A DNA stretch of 64,000 nucleotides from Cinclus cinclus. Lineage: Eukaryota > Chordata > Aves > Passeriformes > Cinclidae. Below are positions 11,171 through 25,066 of the stretch, piece after piece. The notes under the pieces were generated by a model that searched no databases, was not told the origin of the DNA, and worked only from the letters and a program-made list of their open reading frames with translations. The translations under genes were made by a program, and so were the position numbers. Location: the NCBI RefSeq assembly GCF_963662255.1, contig NC_085068.1:7006001-7070000 (forward strand), given 5' to 3'. The stretch's first letter is position 1, and each line of letters opens with the position of its first letter.

Positions 11171-13200
11171 TCCATTCCTGCTGCACAGATTCCCACTTAA
11201 TCCTCATGGATTGATCATGAGAGCAGCCAAAAAAAGCAAAACTATTTCCAAACCACTGCTGAGCTCAGGACTTTCCCCAGTCCCATCCTGGTTCTCTGCT
11301 GGTGTTTCTGTCCTTGCTGGGTTCTGGAGCTGGGACACGGGAGGGCTGGGCTGGAGGAGGCAGGCAATGGAAGCAGTGGAAGGAAATCCTCTCCTTGTAC
11401 CCACCTGCCCTAGCCAAGGGCTCGGGATGTGCCTCCGAGAGCCCTGGCAGCCAGACCCAGAGCATTTCTAGCCCATTTTCTTAGCCTATTTTCTCCCATT
11501 TTTCTTTGCCCCACTGCAAATCCCTTTGGTTCTCACCAGCTATCCCTGGCATCAACCTGCTCCCACCATATCACATCAAATCCCACCATATCCCACCCCT
11601 TCCTCCTCCTGCCCCATGTCCAGACCCATTTAGACCCCTTCATTAGGGCTGCTGGATACATGGAGATGATTTCCTTCCATTACTCACTTCCCAAGGAAGT
11701 GTTGCTCAGCTCAGAATAATTCCCTGGGGCTTTTTTTTTTTGCCAGTTTATCCCCGTGGATGCTGTTCACACCCTGCAGACTGGAGGGAGCCTTTATCTA
11801 CCTCTAAATCCTGCTTGGATAGGTGCAAGCAGGAAAAAGCAGCCTGGAAAATAATTAGATCTTAGAGGGTTTATTTTTAAACTTTACAGGAATTGGCAAA
11901 TCCTGTTTCCAGTAAGCCTGGTGCCTGTGCTCGTGCTGATTCTTTCCTGGATGCATCCTGCACCTGAAGCCAGAGGTGTCACTCCAGTTTTGCTCCTGGT
12001 TAAATCTCAGCTCCCCATCACTTCTGAGTTCCCATTCTCCACCTGCTGTGGATTTGGCCAAAATTCCTTTGGGATGATCCTCTCCTCCCCATGCCAAGCT
12101 ACAGAAGAGTTCAAGAATAATGAATAATTGTAAGAAAAAAAAAAAAATAAATAAAAATAAAACCACCAGCAACCAATCAACCACATTTTGATTGTGATAT
12201 TGCTGGGGCTCAGGTATTTCATAGAGCCCTCGATGCCTGGGGAGGTTTTGCTGCAGCTGCTGTGACATTCAGGGGACGTAAACAATCCCCAATTTCTGAA
12301 GAGATGCAACATCCTCTTCTGTGAGGCAAATTCCTGCAGCTGGAACAAACAGGCTTTTGGGAACACAGCCTTGTTTGAGCTCCACATAGGCGGGTTTGTT
12401 TGGAGGGGGATCTATATATGGCAGTTTGGAAAATCCCCATTTGGAAAGGGAGCAGAGCAGCTTTTGGGGGGTGAGGAGGATGAAAACTTCCCCTGGAACT
12501 CCAGGGAAGGCTTGTGCAGCCCCAGCACAGGTGAGAAGTCACCCAAGGAGCAGGAATCCTCCTGGACAGGGCTTGGGCTGCAAGGCCAGACCTTGCTCAG
12601 CTCTTAGCAGCCCAAATCTGACTCAGAGGATGCTGAGAGGAGCAGAAACACCAACATCACCCAGATTTTCCCCCAGAATGAGCAGGAACAGCTCACCCAC
12701 TGTGCCACGCTTGATTTCTGCTCAGCTGCAGGCTCATGGCTGAAGGGCACCAACCTCAACTCCCTGACCCCAGAAATGCCAGTCTGAATCCCAGCCCGGG
12801 GTCAGGCCCTGAGTCTGTCACTTCTCAGTTACCACTGGGTCGTGTAGGGCTCAGCCTCGAGTCATCTCTTATTTTTGTTTGACTTGGAAGACAAACTACA
12901 AAAATAGATGTGTTTACTCGCAGCATTCACCAGTTTTATGTTTCTCAGAGGATGAGCAGTGCTGGGGATGACTCCTCAGTGAGGTAAGGTCCAGCTTATA
13001 GATGATCTCTTTTACCCCAAAGCTCCCTAAAAAGTCACACAGCACAAGAACATGGCCACTTGTGGGGTGAGGAGCAGCAGCTCTGAACTCTGAGCCCTGA
13101 ATTCGGGGGTCCGCAAGCCCAGAAATTTTATTTACTCTTCATTCTTGCCTGGAATTGCAGTAATTTCACAGCTGGAGCAAGCTGAGGATCACTGACCCAA

Positions 13201-13357
13201 CCAAAAAAAAAAAAAAAAAAAAACACAAAAAAACCCAACCAACCAACCAAAAACACACATACACACACACACACACAAAAAAAAAACAACAACAACAACA
13301 AAAAAAAAAAAAAAAAAAAAAAAACAAAAAAAAAAAAAACAAAAAAAAAAAAAACAG
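13201..13357. repeat. A-rich / CA-rich low-complexity tract
   Basis: About 155 bp of poly-A interrupted by C, including a short (AC)n run at about 13256-13276 and (CAA)n at about 13285-13302. The Phe-rich frames on the minus strand are products of this composition. Confidence 0.97.
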
Positions 13358-16300
13358 GGAGGACACATGGACACATTCTGGAATGCCAGGTTTTGCCAGA
13401 CCAAAGTTCCCAATCCCTGTTTGCACTGACAAAGCTGCCATAAATAAAGGAGTGGACGTTACACATAAAGATGTGATCCCACAGTGCCAGGAACTGCACA
13501 GGAAGAGGGGGTACAAACACGGGTGGGCCCCAAAATATCCTGAGCAGAGATTCCCTGGCTTTTAGGACCAGCACCTCTTTCCAAAGGCTGCAAGATTTGT
13601 GTTAAAACTTCAGAGGGAGGAGTGGCTGATTCAGGTCCCAGATCCCTATAGCCTGGCTGAACCAACTTTTCCATAACTCATACAGAAATTAATGCATTCA
13701 TATTCAAATATTCATAATTCAAAGCATCTTGGATTTAGCTGGGCATGAATTTGATAGCTCTGAACAGGGGGGTGTGGGGGGAGGAACCTTTTGTGTTTCT
13801 CCCCGAGAATTTCTAGAAGAAATTCTCCAAGATTTTAAATTCCTGCTTAATTTCCTTCACAAGGCAGGATTTAACTGCCTTTTTTTTTCCCAGCTGGACC
13901 TCACTTTGCTTGCCAGGAACCCAAATAGCTCCAAAAATTGGACTGACTTCTAAGCAGTAAAAGCAAGGTCTGGATGAAGAGGTCAATTTTTAGCCAAAGG
14001 CTATTCTTTGGAGTGGATCATTTTCCTTATTGCTTGACTTCTTTGCCCTATCCCCATCCTGTTAGGAAAGCCCAGACGACTTGAAAAAGCCAAATTTAAG
14101 AGAATCTCCTTAGGACTGGGTTTCCTGAGGAATTTCCACCGACGTAAGGAGCTGCTGCTTCCCCTCAAACAGCCCTGAGAACTCCCATCCCCTCTCCATA
14201 GCTGTAACCTCTTACATTTGTCTGTCTGGGAGAGAGGAAAAAACCCAATTTGGAGCATCCTGCAGGGATGCAGAGGAGACTCCAGCATTTGGAGAGCTTT
14301 GTTTGTCTGCAGGGAGGAGCCAGCACAGGAACGACCAAAGCAGAGGAGATCAGATTCCCTCCCCCAGGAGGATGCCCTGGCATCTGTTTCCCTTAATTCA
14401 CCTTCTGTCCCCAATTTCTTTGAATCTCTGCAGTAATTAGGGCAGTTTTGCAGCCTCATGCCAGGCTCAGGGCTCTGCCAGGGTGCTGGAGGGCTGAGTT
14501 TGACTCTGTCGTGGCTTTTATTTTATTTATCTCTGATAGAGATAGATGTTTCAGGCCTCAGCAGGGGCCATCAGGACATTATTCCCTTTTCCTGGGTGGT
14601 CAGGACAGACCAGAGCTGCTGCTGCCATCAGCTGTATTTTTGGGTGTGCTCTATTTTTAGAGGGTTGTGTAAATCCTGCCAGGCTCTGAGCGTGGTGGGA
14701 AGCAGCAGGGGCAGTGATGGATGAGCCTCTGAGCACCCCTGAGCCCCAGATCCAGCCACAGCAGGAGAGGGGAGCAGCGTGGGGCTGGCAGTTCCCACCA
14801 GGAGAAGCTCCCGGCCCCCTCTGGAAGTGCAGCTGCAGCAGAGCTGGCCAAGAGCTCGCTGCTCTCAGCCTGGAATCTGCAGTGAGGCTGATTTTCCATC
14901 AGCCTCAACACCCAGGTGACAGCTCCAGCCTCCCCACTCCCAGCTCTGCAGCCTTCTCGCTCTTCCTTAGGATTTTAGATTTTCTATTTTTAGATTATTT
15001 TCTTTCATGGATTTGTAATCCTGCAGTTCTTTTGTGCAGAACTCTAAACTCCGTGTGCAGCGTGAGCTGCAGCTTTCCCACTTTGCTCAGACACAACAAT
15101 TCCTCTCCAGGCTTGGGAATCAAGGACACCTCACAGGCCCCGAGAAACATCAACAAAAATAGGCTGGGGGGGAAGCAAACTTGGGGTAAATTCCTTCATT
15201 ACCTGAAGCTGTAATTAAAAGATTAATCCCCAATATGAAAATGGATCAAACTTATAAAAGTGTGAAAACCCATGGTCCATTTTAGGTGTAGCCCCTGCCC
15301 TAAATGTACCTGAAGGGCCTTCAATAAATAGAACTGCTTTTTATTATCTTAATTTTGTCTGGCCTCTGTGTTTAGGTATCCCAAAAAGGCATCACTGGGA
15401 CCAGAGAAGCTCCACTTCAGGATAAATCCACTCGTGGGTGGAACAGCTCCAGCACTGCTGTGGCTGCAGCAGAGCTGCAAACTGGACCATCCTGGGACAG
15501 AAATTTCCTTTTATTTCCCTGCTCCAGGCTGCCAGAATGGCACCAACCCTGATTTATAACAGAGCTGACTCCAAGGCAGGATTTTCTGCGGGCTTACTTT
15601 GCACGTGGGGCTTTTCCCCCCTCTCAGAGAAGGCACAAACATGTGAGCAGGAAAGAGAAAAAGCTGGGAGCACAGAAAACAATCCCTCTTTTTGTGCAGA
15701 GCTGGCTGGAGAGGGAGTGGGAGGGAAGGGAATGACTCCCTGCGTTTCTCCAGCCCAGCTGACCTTGGCCAGATCCCTCCCTGCTCATGGAACACTTGGG
15801 AATTTGTCCCCCCGTTTGGGAATTTGTCCCCCCGTGGTGGTTCAGTGTCAGAAGGGATCAGCTCTGAGTCAGCTCCTCTTTCAAGGCACCAATTCTTCAT
15901 TTTCCACGAGTCCAGCGAGTTCTGGAGGTGCAGGTGCCTTGTGGAGCACAGACAGTGTGGGACAATCCACAGGGAATCAAACCCTGGAGGAAAATCCTGC
16001 CTGGACATCAGCAGAGCTGAGCACAAACCACACAACCCCAGTGCCTCACCCACCACCCAACCCCACAGAGCTCCCACAAGGGAATCTGGAGCCTCACTGG
16101 GTGGCCTTTGGGGACATAATCCTGTGCTTTCCACCTTGAATCTTTGCTGGGAAGGGCCATGCTGAGGTGTGGGATGGAATGTGGAAGTGACAGGGGGATG
16201 AGCCTTGCTGCCATCAACAAGTTGTTCTTTCCAATTTAAAAAATAAAAGGGCAGATTAGAAATCCTGATGGATAAGCAAGCCAAGGGAAGTGGAGGGCTC

Positions 16301-18452
16301 TGCTGGGAACTGCTCTGCCTGACATCCATCCCTTCCTGCCAGCCTCACATCCTCCCACGTCAGCCTGGGGAAATTGCTGCCATTCCAGCAGCCCATGGAG
16401 AAAGAGGTGGCTGGGTGTGTGCAAAGCCACCCAAACAATTCCCATCTCTTTTGGGGATAAGAGACTTTTGTTCCAGAGCCTGGTGCTGTAATTCCTGAAC
16501 GATGAAAGAACAACCAGAGCACAAATATCCCCTCCACAAGTAAGTGTTACTGCTGGACAGAAATGTCCTCTCTGCTCTCCACCCTTCCATGGGGCTCAGG
16601 CTCCCACTGCAAGATAAATTTGCTTTTTCCAGCCATGAAAGAAGAGTCAGGTGATGTGAATGCAGAGCCCATCCATACTCCCACTTCCCAGCAGGAATGA
16701 GGAATCAAATAAAATCCAGTAAGAGGCATTACTCAAGAGAGGCAGGAATTGAGGTCCCCCGTGAGGGTTCTGAGCAGATCTACCTCGTGGAAATCTGCCA
16801 CTACAGCAAACTCCTAGAGAATGGTCCTAAAAATCCCTCCCAAAATGGGGGGAATGCCACAAAACATTGAGGGAAATGGGAAACAGCAACAGAAGAACAG
16901 CAGCACCCACGCCAGCACTGCCCCTGTGCACTCAAACCCTGGTGTTCACTGAAAATCTGCAATTCCAGCTATTCCTGCCTCCCCAGCTGCAGCCCTGAAC
17001 CAGGCAGTGAAGGAACACTTACCACTTCATTTTCCCTGCTGGCTCTCAAAAGGACAACCAAAGCTGCAGATATTTATATAGAAATGGGATACTGAGCTGG
17101 AAATGCCCAGCTGGAAATCTCAGGTGGTTCTGGTGCTGCTCAGGAGGGAATTTGTGTTCAGATTGGGCTGCTCCAGGTGTGGGACCTGCCCTGCTCCCCT
17201 CTCCTGCTCCCTGGGCACGGCTGTGCTGCAGAGGAAGTCTGGCAGATCCTGTTTTGCACAGTTCTCCCACTCATGGGGCTTTTTTCTGCCTCTGCTTTGC
17301 TTCCTGGCACCTGTCAAGGACGTTGCTGTTGGGATGCTTTGCCAATAAAAGGCACTCAGAGCTTCTCTCCCTGTTTGTTCTCTCTCTTCCCTCATCTCCA
17401 AGCTCTTGGGAGGCCACAGCAAGCTGGGCAGGAATGGAGGCAACACCTGGAACAGGATGGAGAGATCTCCCAGAGAGGAAAACATGGAGAGTTGATGCAG
17501 AATGGAACAGTGAAACTTTTCTAAAAAGGGCTTTTTGCCTGCAGCCCCTCTGACTATCCACGTCACTGCTTCCACCATCAGCCTAAGCTCCCAAGGCTTC
17601 TCTCCCTTCATGAAATTCCTACAAATCTCCAAAGCAGTGCTGGAATTCTGTTTTCTGCTTCTGGCCCTTCAGACCAGTCCATGGCAGGATGTGAGGAGAC
17701 ACCCATCGCTGCAGGTTTCACCAGCAAAAACCACAAAGTTTTCACCCCACATGCCAGACCTCTGACCCTGCCCAGATTCCAGCATTTTTTCCAGGACTGC
17801 AGAACAAAAAGCAGAGGGTTTTAGTGCAGGGATTCCTGGAATCATCTTTTGTTACAGTTGATAATAAATGAGGGGTGACAAGACTTTTCCTGTGAGGTAG
17901 CTCTGGAAGGAGCAGGGAAAATGGAGACTGAGCCAGGCTGGACATCCTGCAGTATCCCAAATCCTGGAGGATGCCAGCAGGAATGCAAAGACCCTTTTGC
18001 CCCATGCTAGACCACAGTGAGACACACAAGGGGTCACAAAACCACAAAGCATTTTCATTTCTGGTTGTGAACCATCCAGACACGGGAGGAACTCCAACAG
18101 TGACCTCATGGAAATGTCTGGTGCCAGAGAAACACTTGGCCAGGCTTTGGAGGGAATTTTCCTCATCTCCAGGATGTTCATGGGGATTTTTTTTGTGAAC
18201 AGCCACATCCAGCACGACTGACAAGGAGATGCTGCATCTGTTTTGGAGCAGGCGCTGTGCTGGGGTGCAATTCCATCATCCAGGGATTGTTTTCCTCTCT
18301 TCTTCAAGGCTTTCTTAAGAGAAAAAAATAAAAAAGGATTTGTTGGTCTCCTGTTTTCCCCTCTAATGATTATCAGTGGGAATCTGCCAGTTGCAGTGGA
18401 ATGGCTCAGCACGAGCACGGCTTTGCTGCTTCCTGGTGGAAATGAGGGAATT

Positions 18453-18476
18453 CTGCTGCTGCTGCTGCTGCTGCTG
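18453..18476. repeat. (CTG)8 microsatellite
   Basis: Eight CTG triplets in intergenic sequence, with no coding context recognised. Confidence 0.95.
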
Positions 18477-21400
18477 CATTTGTGCACCAAAGAATTTCCA
18501 GCTGCCTTTTCCCAGCTCACAGGGAATTACAAACCCTGCTCCCCCATCACTGCTGTCTTGATGAGACAACCCCAAAGATCTCCCCACACACTTTGCCTGC
18601 TGCATTGGTGTGGCTAAAATCACGGCAAGGAGCAGCAAGATTTAAAGTGATCAAAGCTAGCACCAAACCAACCCCGTGAACAAAGGGCCCTTCATGCAGG
18701 AACCAAGCAGCTGGGGTGAGTTCCACCCACAGAACCTGTGCAATCCCAAAGAAAGCTGATTTTTCCAGGTGCTGACAGGAATGGTCTAGCCCAGGTAGGC
18801 AGAGGCGCGCCTGGGTGGTGAGAACAAACCAGAAAAATGAGAGTTATTCACACCCTTCTCCAGCTGAATGACACCTTTAATTGCAACCAGGCAGAAGGAG
18901 TTCTTTCTTCTCCCTGCTCCCTCTATTTCTATGGGATATGGAATCATGAACAAGCAGGAATTCAGGAGGCTGGATGAACCCTTTCCCTGTAGCCTGAACT
19001 AAAATTCTCTGGTGCTCTGAAGCACTGACTGATTTCCTCTCTGTGCTTTCTTTTTCTCTGGGTTTCTGAGGATCTGGAGCCCAGCTGTGCCTAGAAGGAG
19101 AATCCCAAGGAATGGGATTTTTCCCTGGTGCATGTGGCTCAGGCTGGGCCGGACTCCACAGCAAATGAAACGTGTCCAGCAGCAGGTGGAGGGCAGCTGG
19201 TGCCTGAGAGAAAAGTGTTCTTTGTCACAGCATCTCTCCCCAAAACTGACACAATGCCAGCCTCCCTCTCCAGGGGTTGAGACCTCTGAGGGGAAGGGCA
19301 GTGTGAGAGAGAGGAGCTGGTTCCAAGAAGAAATAGGAGCTCTCCACAAGCTGTTTGCTTGGATTTCTTCCTTCCTTACCCTGATGGGGTAAAGCCCAAG
19401 TCCCTGGCAGGAGAGCCAGGCCCTGCACAGCTGAGATCGTTTCAGGACAGGGATGAGGATGAGGAGTTTTGTTTCCCAGAGGGACTCAGCAAACACTTGT
19501 TCCTCGCAGCCACTGAGTGTTGTGTGAACAGAGGGGCTCTGTCTGCACCTCAGCAGCAGCTGGTAGAGGGATCCAGAAAGGTGGGACTCCAAACATCAGG
19601 GCTGGTGGCCAGCACAGCTAAAATAGATCCCAAAAGGCAATTCTTTCCCAAATATGTTAAGCAGAGCCCCAGCCTCAGCATCTCAGCAGGATCTGAAAGA
19701 GCCCTGACTGGTGAGTGGAAGCTGGTGAAGGACTTTCCAGGGACAAAACAGATATTCTGGGCTTTCAGTAGCAAGGAGTCTGGAGGAAGTCTGCTCTCCT
19801 GGTTTCTAATTTTACCTCTGTTCATCCGTGTAGGGTCTAGGGCTTGGTTTCCTCAGCTCTGTCCTGAGTGCTTGGGAAACAATGGAGGAGGCACAAGTGG
19901 AGCTGGCAGCACCTGAAAGCAGAGAGGCAAAGCAGACAGCACCACTGCCTTGGCTGGGAGCTTTTGGCTTTGATTCTGATCTGTCCCTGAGCTTCACACA
20001 AAGCCAGGTCCAGCCCTGCACATCCTGTCTGCTTTTCCCCTCTGGAGGACTGCCCACCCTGTCTCAGGGGGCAGAAGCACACCAGCAGCTCCTGCTGTGA
20101 CCCAGCTGTCCTTGCCAGGGTGGCCTGGTTGACCTTGGTGATGCTGAAGCCACCAGAGGAACAAATTGCTTCATGCAGAGATGTCCAAAGAACCCCAGAG
20201 ATGGGATGGCAGAATAATCTCCAACTCCTAAAAGGGCTTGGGATGCTTTTCCAGCTTCCACTTTAATATCCACTGTGAGAACTTGTGCCAGGAGATCTGG
20301 TCCATGCCCCAGACAAGAACGTGTTGAAAGACAGGAAAAGGAAAGGACAATTCTGCTTTCCCCTTCCTCCTGCCCAAATGCCCGTGGCAAAGAGTCCCTT
20401 CAGAGGCCATCACCTCTCTGTGCCTGTGGGAAATCCTTTCATTTCCTCCTGCTGTGCCCCATGCCCTGGAGGTGCCAGGGATTTGCTCAGGGCTGGGTAG
20501 CAGCAGCAGCTTTGCCCAGCAGCAGATCCCAAGTGCAGACTGAGCTTCCCTGGTGGCAGGAAAATTAATCCACAAACACCAGAGGTTTATGTCTAAAAAG
20601 GAGGCAGAGGAGTCCTTTTATTTTATTTGAATAAAAGGAGAGGCCATGGGGCATTCCCCTGGGGTCTCTCCCATTTTTGGAGGACTCACTTCCCTTTTTA
20701 TCCCAATTTCTCTCTCTCTTTCCCCATGGGCTGATGTACTTAAGAGGTCCAGACTTCCCAGAACACCTGATACCTGAGACTCCCCTCTAATTCAACCCTC
20801 CTTTTTCATTTTTAATTCCTATGGAACTAATGTTTTTTCCCCATTGCTTCTTTCATCATCCAGTATCCAATTTCATTTATCAGCAAACCTGCAGTTTGTT
20901 GGTAAAGGCAAATATCTTTCTTTCCATTCATCAATCAGTGGAATCCACCCCATTGTTTCTTTTATCTCTCAGTGCTGGTTTGATCCACCAGCAGACCCAC
21001 AGGTTTGTAAAGACAAGTGCATCTTTACAAATTGCTCCCACTGGGGACACCCACTGCAGGCAGCTGCATCCGTGTTTGCTCCTGCTCCAAAGGGACTCAG
21101 AGCCAGCTCCCTTCAGCTCTTGGCCACCTGCCCTGTCTGTTCCCATGCCACATTTTCTCCTGGTACTTCTCATCCTTTTATCTAAACGCATCATCCTCAG
21201 GGAGGTTGGAATGGGCTGATCTTCGCAGCCCAGACCATCCTGAGATTCCTCAGCATGTTCTTCCTGCGCTGGAGAGGGACCAGGAAGGTGCAGGGCAGGG
21301 GAGGTTGTGATCGTGCCCTTGTACCTTGTGCTGCACCATGGGCAGAGCAATCCCACACGGTGCTATTGGCATTGCAACCTTGGGAAGGCGTTGACAAAAA

Positions 21401-22466
21401 AAGGAATTTTTATTCTGCTGAAGAGCAGGAGCAGAGCAGCACTTTGAGGAATCAACCCTTCTGTTCCTCCCCACGCTGCTGCTGCCCAGGGGTTACAGAG
21501 CCAGCACATCTGGAAAACGCTCTGGAAGCTGCAGACATCTCCCTAAAAATCTCATCAGCTGGTACAGCTCCAAGCTGGGATACTCCCTAAGGGCCCGTGT
21601 CCCTCCCAGTAACTCCCAGTCATCCTCCCGAATGCAGGAATATCCTGAGGAATCATCTTTGTGCTCCTCCTTGCAGCTGGCTCAGGGCAGAGGAGTCCAC
21701 AGGTCTGGTTTTGGGGAAGGAGCCTAAGACCAGCGTGTAAGTTTTTTCCTACATGAGAGAACTGTTTTTTCCTTCTTGTGGAAAAGTCCCTACAGCCTAA
21801 CAAGAAGCTCCTCTCCCTAGAGTAAACTGAAAAAGATTATTTAAGTTAGTAACTGACTAAAGTGTTTCTGCATGTTGTTGCTAAAAAGGTGTGGGAAAGG
21901 GGAGGAGGGGCAGTCTAAAGGTTTTATTCTGAATTTATGATTTCTTTATATTGTTAATCAAGTTTTTCTTTACACCCTTTAAATTTTTAAGCCTACCTTA
22001 ATTTTGCTCCTAATCCTATTTCACAACATAAATTAAGTATATTAAAATTAGCAAATCTAAACTACTACAGCCAGGTCACCAGCAAGGTGGAATTCCTGGA
22101 GCAGGGCTTCATGAGGGTCCCTTGTCCCCTCCCTGGCAGTGTCACAGGCTGGAAAGCTGGCAGGGATTTCAATGCTCCTGGCAAGCAGGGGCACGCACAG
22201 GGCTGGTGACACACCAGGGGCTGTCCCGGTGCCCGCCCAGCCTTTCCATGAGCTCAGGTCCTGGCAGGGAGCAGGAGCTGGACACGGGCACAGCCTCGAG
22301 CAACGTGGACAGTTCCCGGCTCTTCTCTTGGAAAGCGGCTCCTTTGTTGGGATGAGAAATGTCCTGGAAAACGCTGAACCTGTTTTCTAGGGATGGAGAT
22401 GCTTCCCTTCCCTTCCCTTCCCTTGGGCTGCCTTGGCACAGCCCGGGAGCGCTGCCCGGCCTGGCC

Positions 22467-23665
22467 TGGCACTGCTCTGTCACACCCCTGGCACTGCTCT
22501 GTCACACTCCTGGCACTGCTCTGTCACACAGGGATGGTGGCAGTCCCCTGGCACTGCTCTGTCACACCCCTGGCACTGCTCTGTCACACAGGGATGGTGG
22601 CAGTCCCCTGGCACTGCTCTGTCACACTCCTGGCACTGCTCTGTCACACAGGGATGGTGGCAGTCCCCTGGCACTGCTCTGTCACACTCCTGGCACTGCT
22701 CTGTCACACAGGGATGGTGGCAGTCCCCTGGCACTGCTCTGTCACACCCCTGGCACTGCTCTGTCACACAGGGATGGTGGCAGTCCCCTGGCACTGCTCT
22801 GTCACACTCCTGGCACTGCTCTGTCACACAGGGATGGTGGCAGTCCCCTGGCACTGCTCTGTCACAGCCCTGGCACTGCTCTGTCACACAGGGATGGTGG
22901 CAGTCCCCTGGCACTGCTCTGTCACAGCCCTGGCACTGCTCTGTCACACTCCTGGCACTGCTCTGTCACACAGGGATGGTGGCAGTCCCCTGGCACTGCT
23001 CTGTCACACCCCTGACACTGCTCTGTCACACAGGGATGGTGGCAGTCCCCTGGCACTGCTCTGTCACAGCCCTGGCACTGCTCTGTCACACAGGGATGGT
23101 GGCAGTCCCTGACACTGCTCTGTCACACCCCTGGCACTGCTCTGTCACACAGGGACGGTGGCAGTCCCTTGACACTGCTCTGTCACACTCCTGGCACTGC
23201 TCTGTCACACAGGGATGGTGGCAGTCCCTGGCACTGCTCTGTCACACCCCTGGCACTGCTCTGTCACACAGGGATGGTGGCAGTCCCTGGCACTGCTCTG
23301 TCACACTCCTGGCACTGCTCTGTCACACAGGGATGGTGGCAGTCCCCTGGCACTGCTCTGTCACACCCCTGACACTGCTCTGTCACACAGGGATGGTGGC
23401 AGTCCCCTGGCACTGCTCTGTCACACTCCTGGCACTGCTCTGTCACACAGGGATAGTGGCAGTTCCCTGGCACTGCTCTGTCACACAGGGACGGTGGCAG
23501 TCCCTGACACTGCTCTGTCACACTCCTGGCACTGCTCTGTCACACAGGGACGGTGACAGTCCCCTGGCACTGCTCTGTCACACCCCTGACACTTCTCTGT
23601 CACACAGGGATAGTGGCAGTCCCTTGACACTGCTCTGTCACACAGGGACGGTGACAGTCCCCAGC
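22467..23665. repeat. 60-bp minisatellite array, about 1.2 kb
   Basis: Composite 60-bp unit: two copies of a TGGCACTGCTCTGTCACAC sub-unit followed by CAGGGATGGTGGCAGTCC. The first eight units or so are almost identical and in exact 60-bp register. From about 22930 units gain or lose a sub-unit and carry G-to-A changes (GACACTGC, GGGACGG, GGGATAG). The long frames through it (up to 446 codons) are by-products. Confidence 0.97.
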
Positions 23666-24985
23666 CATCCTGCTGCCACACACAGGCACAGGGATCACTC
23701 CCAGCTCTGTCCTCGTCCAGCTGTGGGAGGTGGCTGGGACCACGAAAGCAGTGACTGCAGCTTTGGGAGGTGACACTGACACTGCTGGCAGTGACAGAGA
23801 ATCCCTGCATTGTGCCAGGACACGCTGATCCCCCAGAGTTTCCTTTTGGGAAACAACTCTGTATTTTCCACCATGGAATCACACCAGCACATACTCCCTC
23901 CCACTCGCCATTTTTCAGCCCTCAGCAGCTAAATAAGATCAGGCCTGGCCAAAAAAATGGGGAGAAATGCTGATAAGCAGCAATGACTCTGCTTAGGCAG
24001 AAGGATCCATCCCAGAATCAATGCCCAGGTGTGTGGTTGGGAGGGATCCTGCAGGGTGAACACCTCAGGTGTCCCAGGCTCAGCCCCACAGCCCCATCTC
24101 GAGGCTTGGGCACAGCAGGAGCTGCTGCTCCTCCAGGCACAGAACCTGCAAACAAGACAGGGAATTTGGGGCAATTCCTTCCTGGAGGGTGACAGCCAAG
24201 TGCCAGGGGAGCATTCCCAGGGCAGTTTGTGACCCACCCTGCAGCCACTCTGGAGTGGGAGAGAAGCTGAGAGAAGGGACCCGTGCAGGCACTCCCAGAT
24301 TATTGTTTCTTTAATCACTTCCATCCTTTCTAACCAAGTTCTCCAGCAGAGCTGGAAACAATCACCAGTGACCAGTCAGAGAGAGGAGGGAGGGGAGGGG
24401 AAGCGTCCCTGAAAAAAAAGTTGAGTTTCAGTGAAGCAATGGAGAGAGCACACGGCACTGAACAGAACAGTCATTGGGGGTTTATTACCATGTTATATTA
24501 CCATGCAGATCCTGCCAAATTAGCTGGAGAGTTATCCACAGAAAATGAAGCACTTGGAGCATTGAAGTGCCCGGGATGAGATGGGGAGCAGCACATCCTC
24601 TCGTGGTATGTGCAGCAGGTTCCAGCTTCCTTTCCCCTGGCCTCCCTCAGAGCAGGAATGTAGCATCCTTCCAATAAATTCTCTGTTGTCCTTGGCTCTA
24701 GAAGATGAATCTTCCTGATTTCAGTTCAGCTTGACAGATGGTTTGTGTTTGCACCACCCCCAGCTTAGTGTTCCAACAACTGAAGGCATCTGATAACCAC
24801 TGAGACATCTTCCCGTGGCTTCACCTGCACCAGCCAGTGACAGGGAAGCACAAATAATAAACATGCACCTGGCCAAAGGAAATGTATTTTAGTGTCTTCT
24901 GAGGTGCCTCACAACCAGGTCAGTGCTGTGGCTCCGAGCACGGAGATGTTGCAGGGGAATTAAATCCATACATAGTTGAACTTTA

Positions 24986-25066
24986 AAACAAAACAAAACA
25001 AAACAAAAACAAAACAAAACAAAACAAAACAAAACAAAACAAAAAAAAAAACAAAAACAAAAACCC
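24986..25066. repeat. (AAAAC)n microsatellite
   Basis: Run of AAAAC units with a central poly-A stretch. Confidence 0.95.

Noticed and set aside
13128..13574. Phe/Val/Cys-rich minus-strand frame
   Set aside because: It is a translation of the poly-A/CA low-complexity tract.
15438..16329. Two overlapping frames of 233 (+) and 272 (-) codons
   Set aside because: Neither resembles a protein family or has supporting splice sites; such lengths occur by chance in GC-rich DNA.
22359..23773. Reading frames of 218-446 codons on the plus strand
   Set aside because: They are by-products of the 60-bp minisatellite, with no start context, splice structure or domain.
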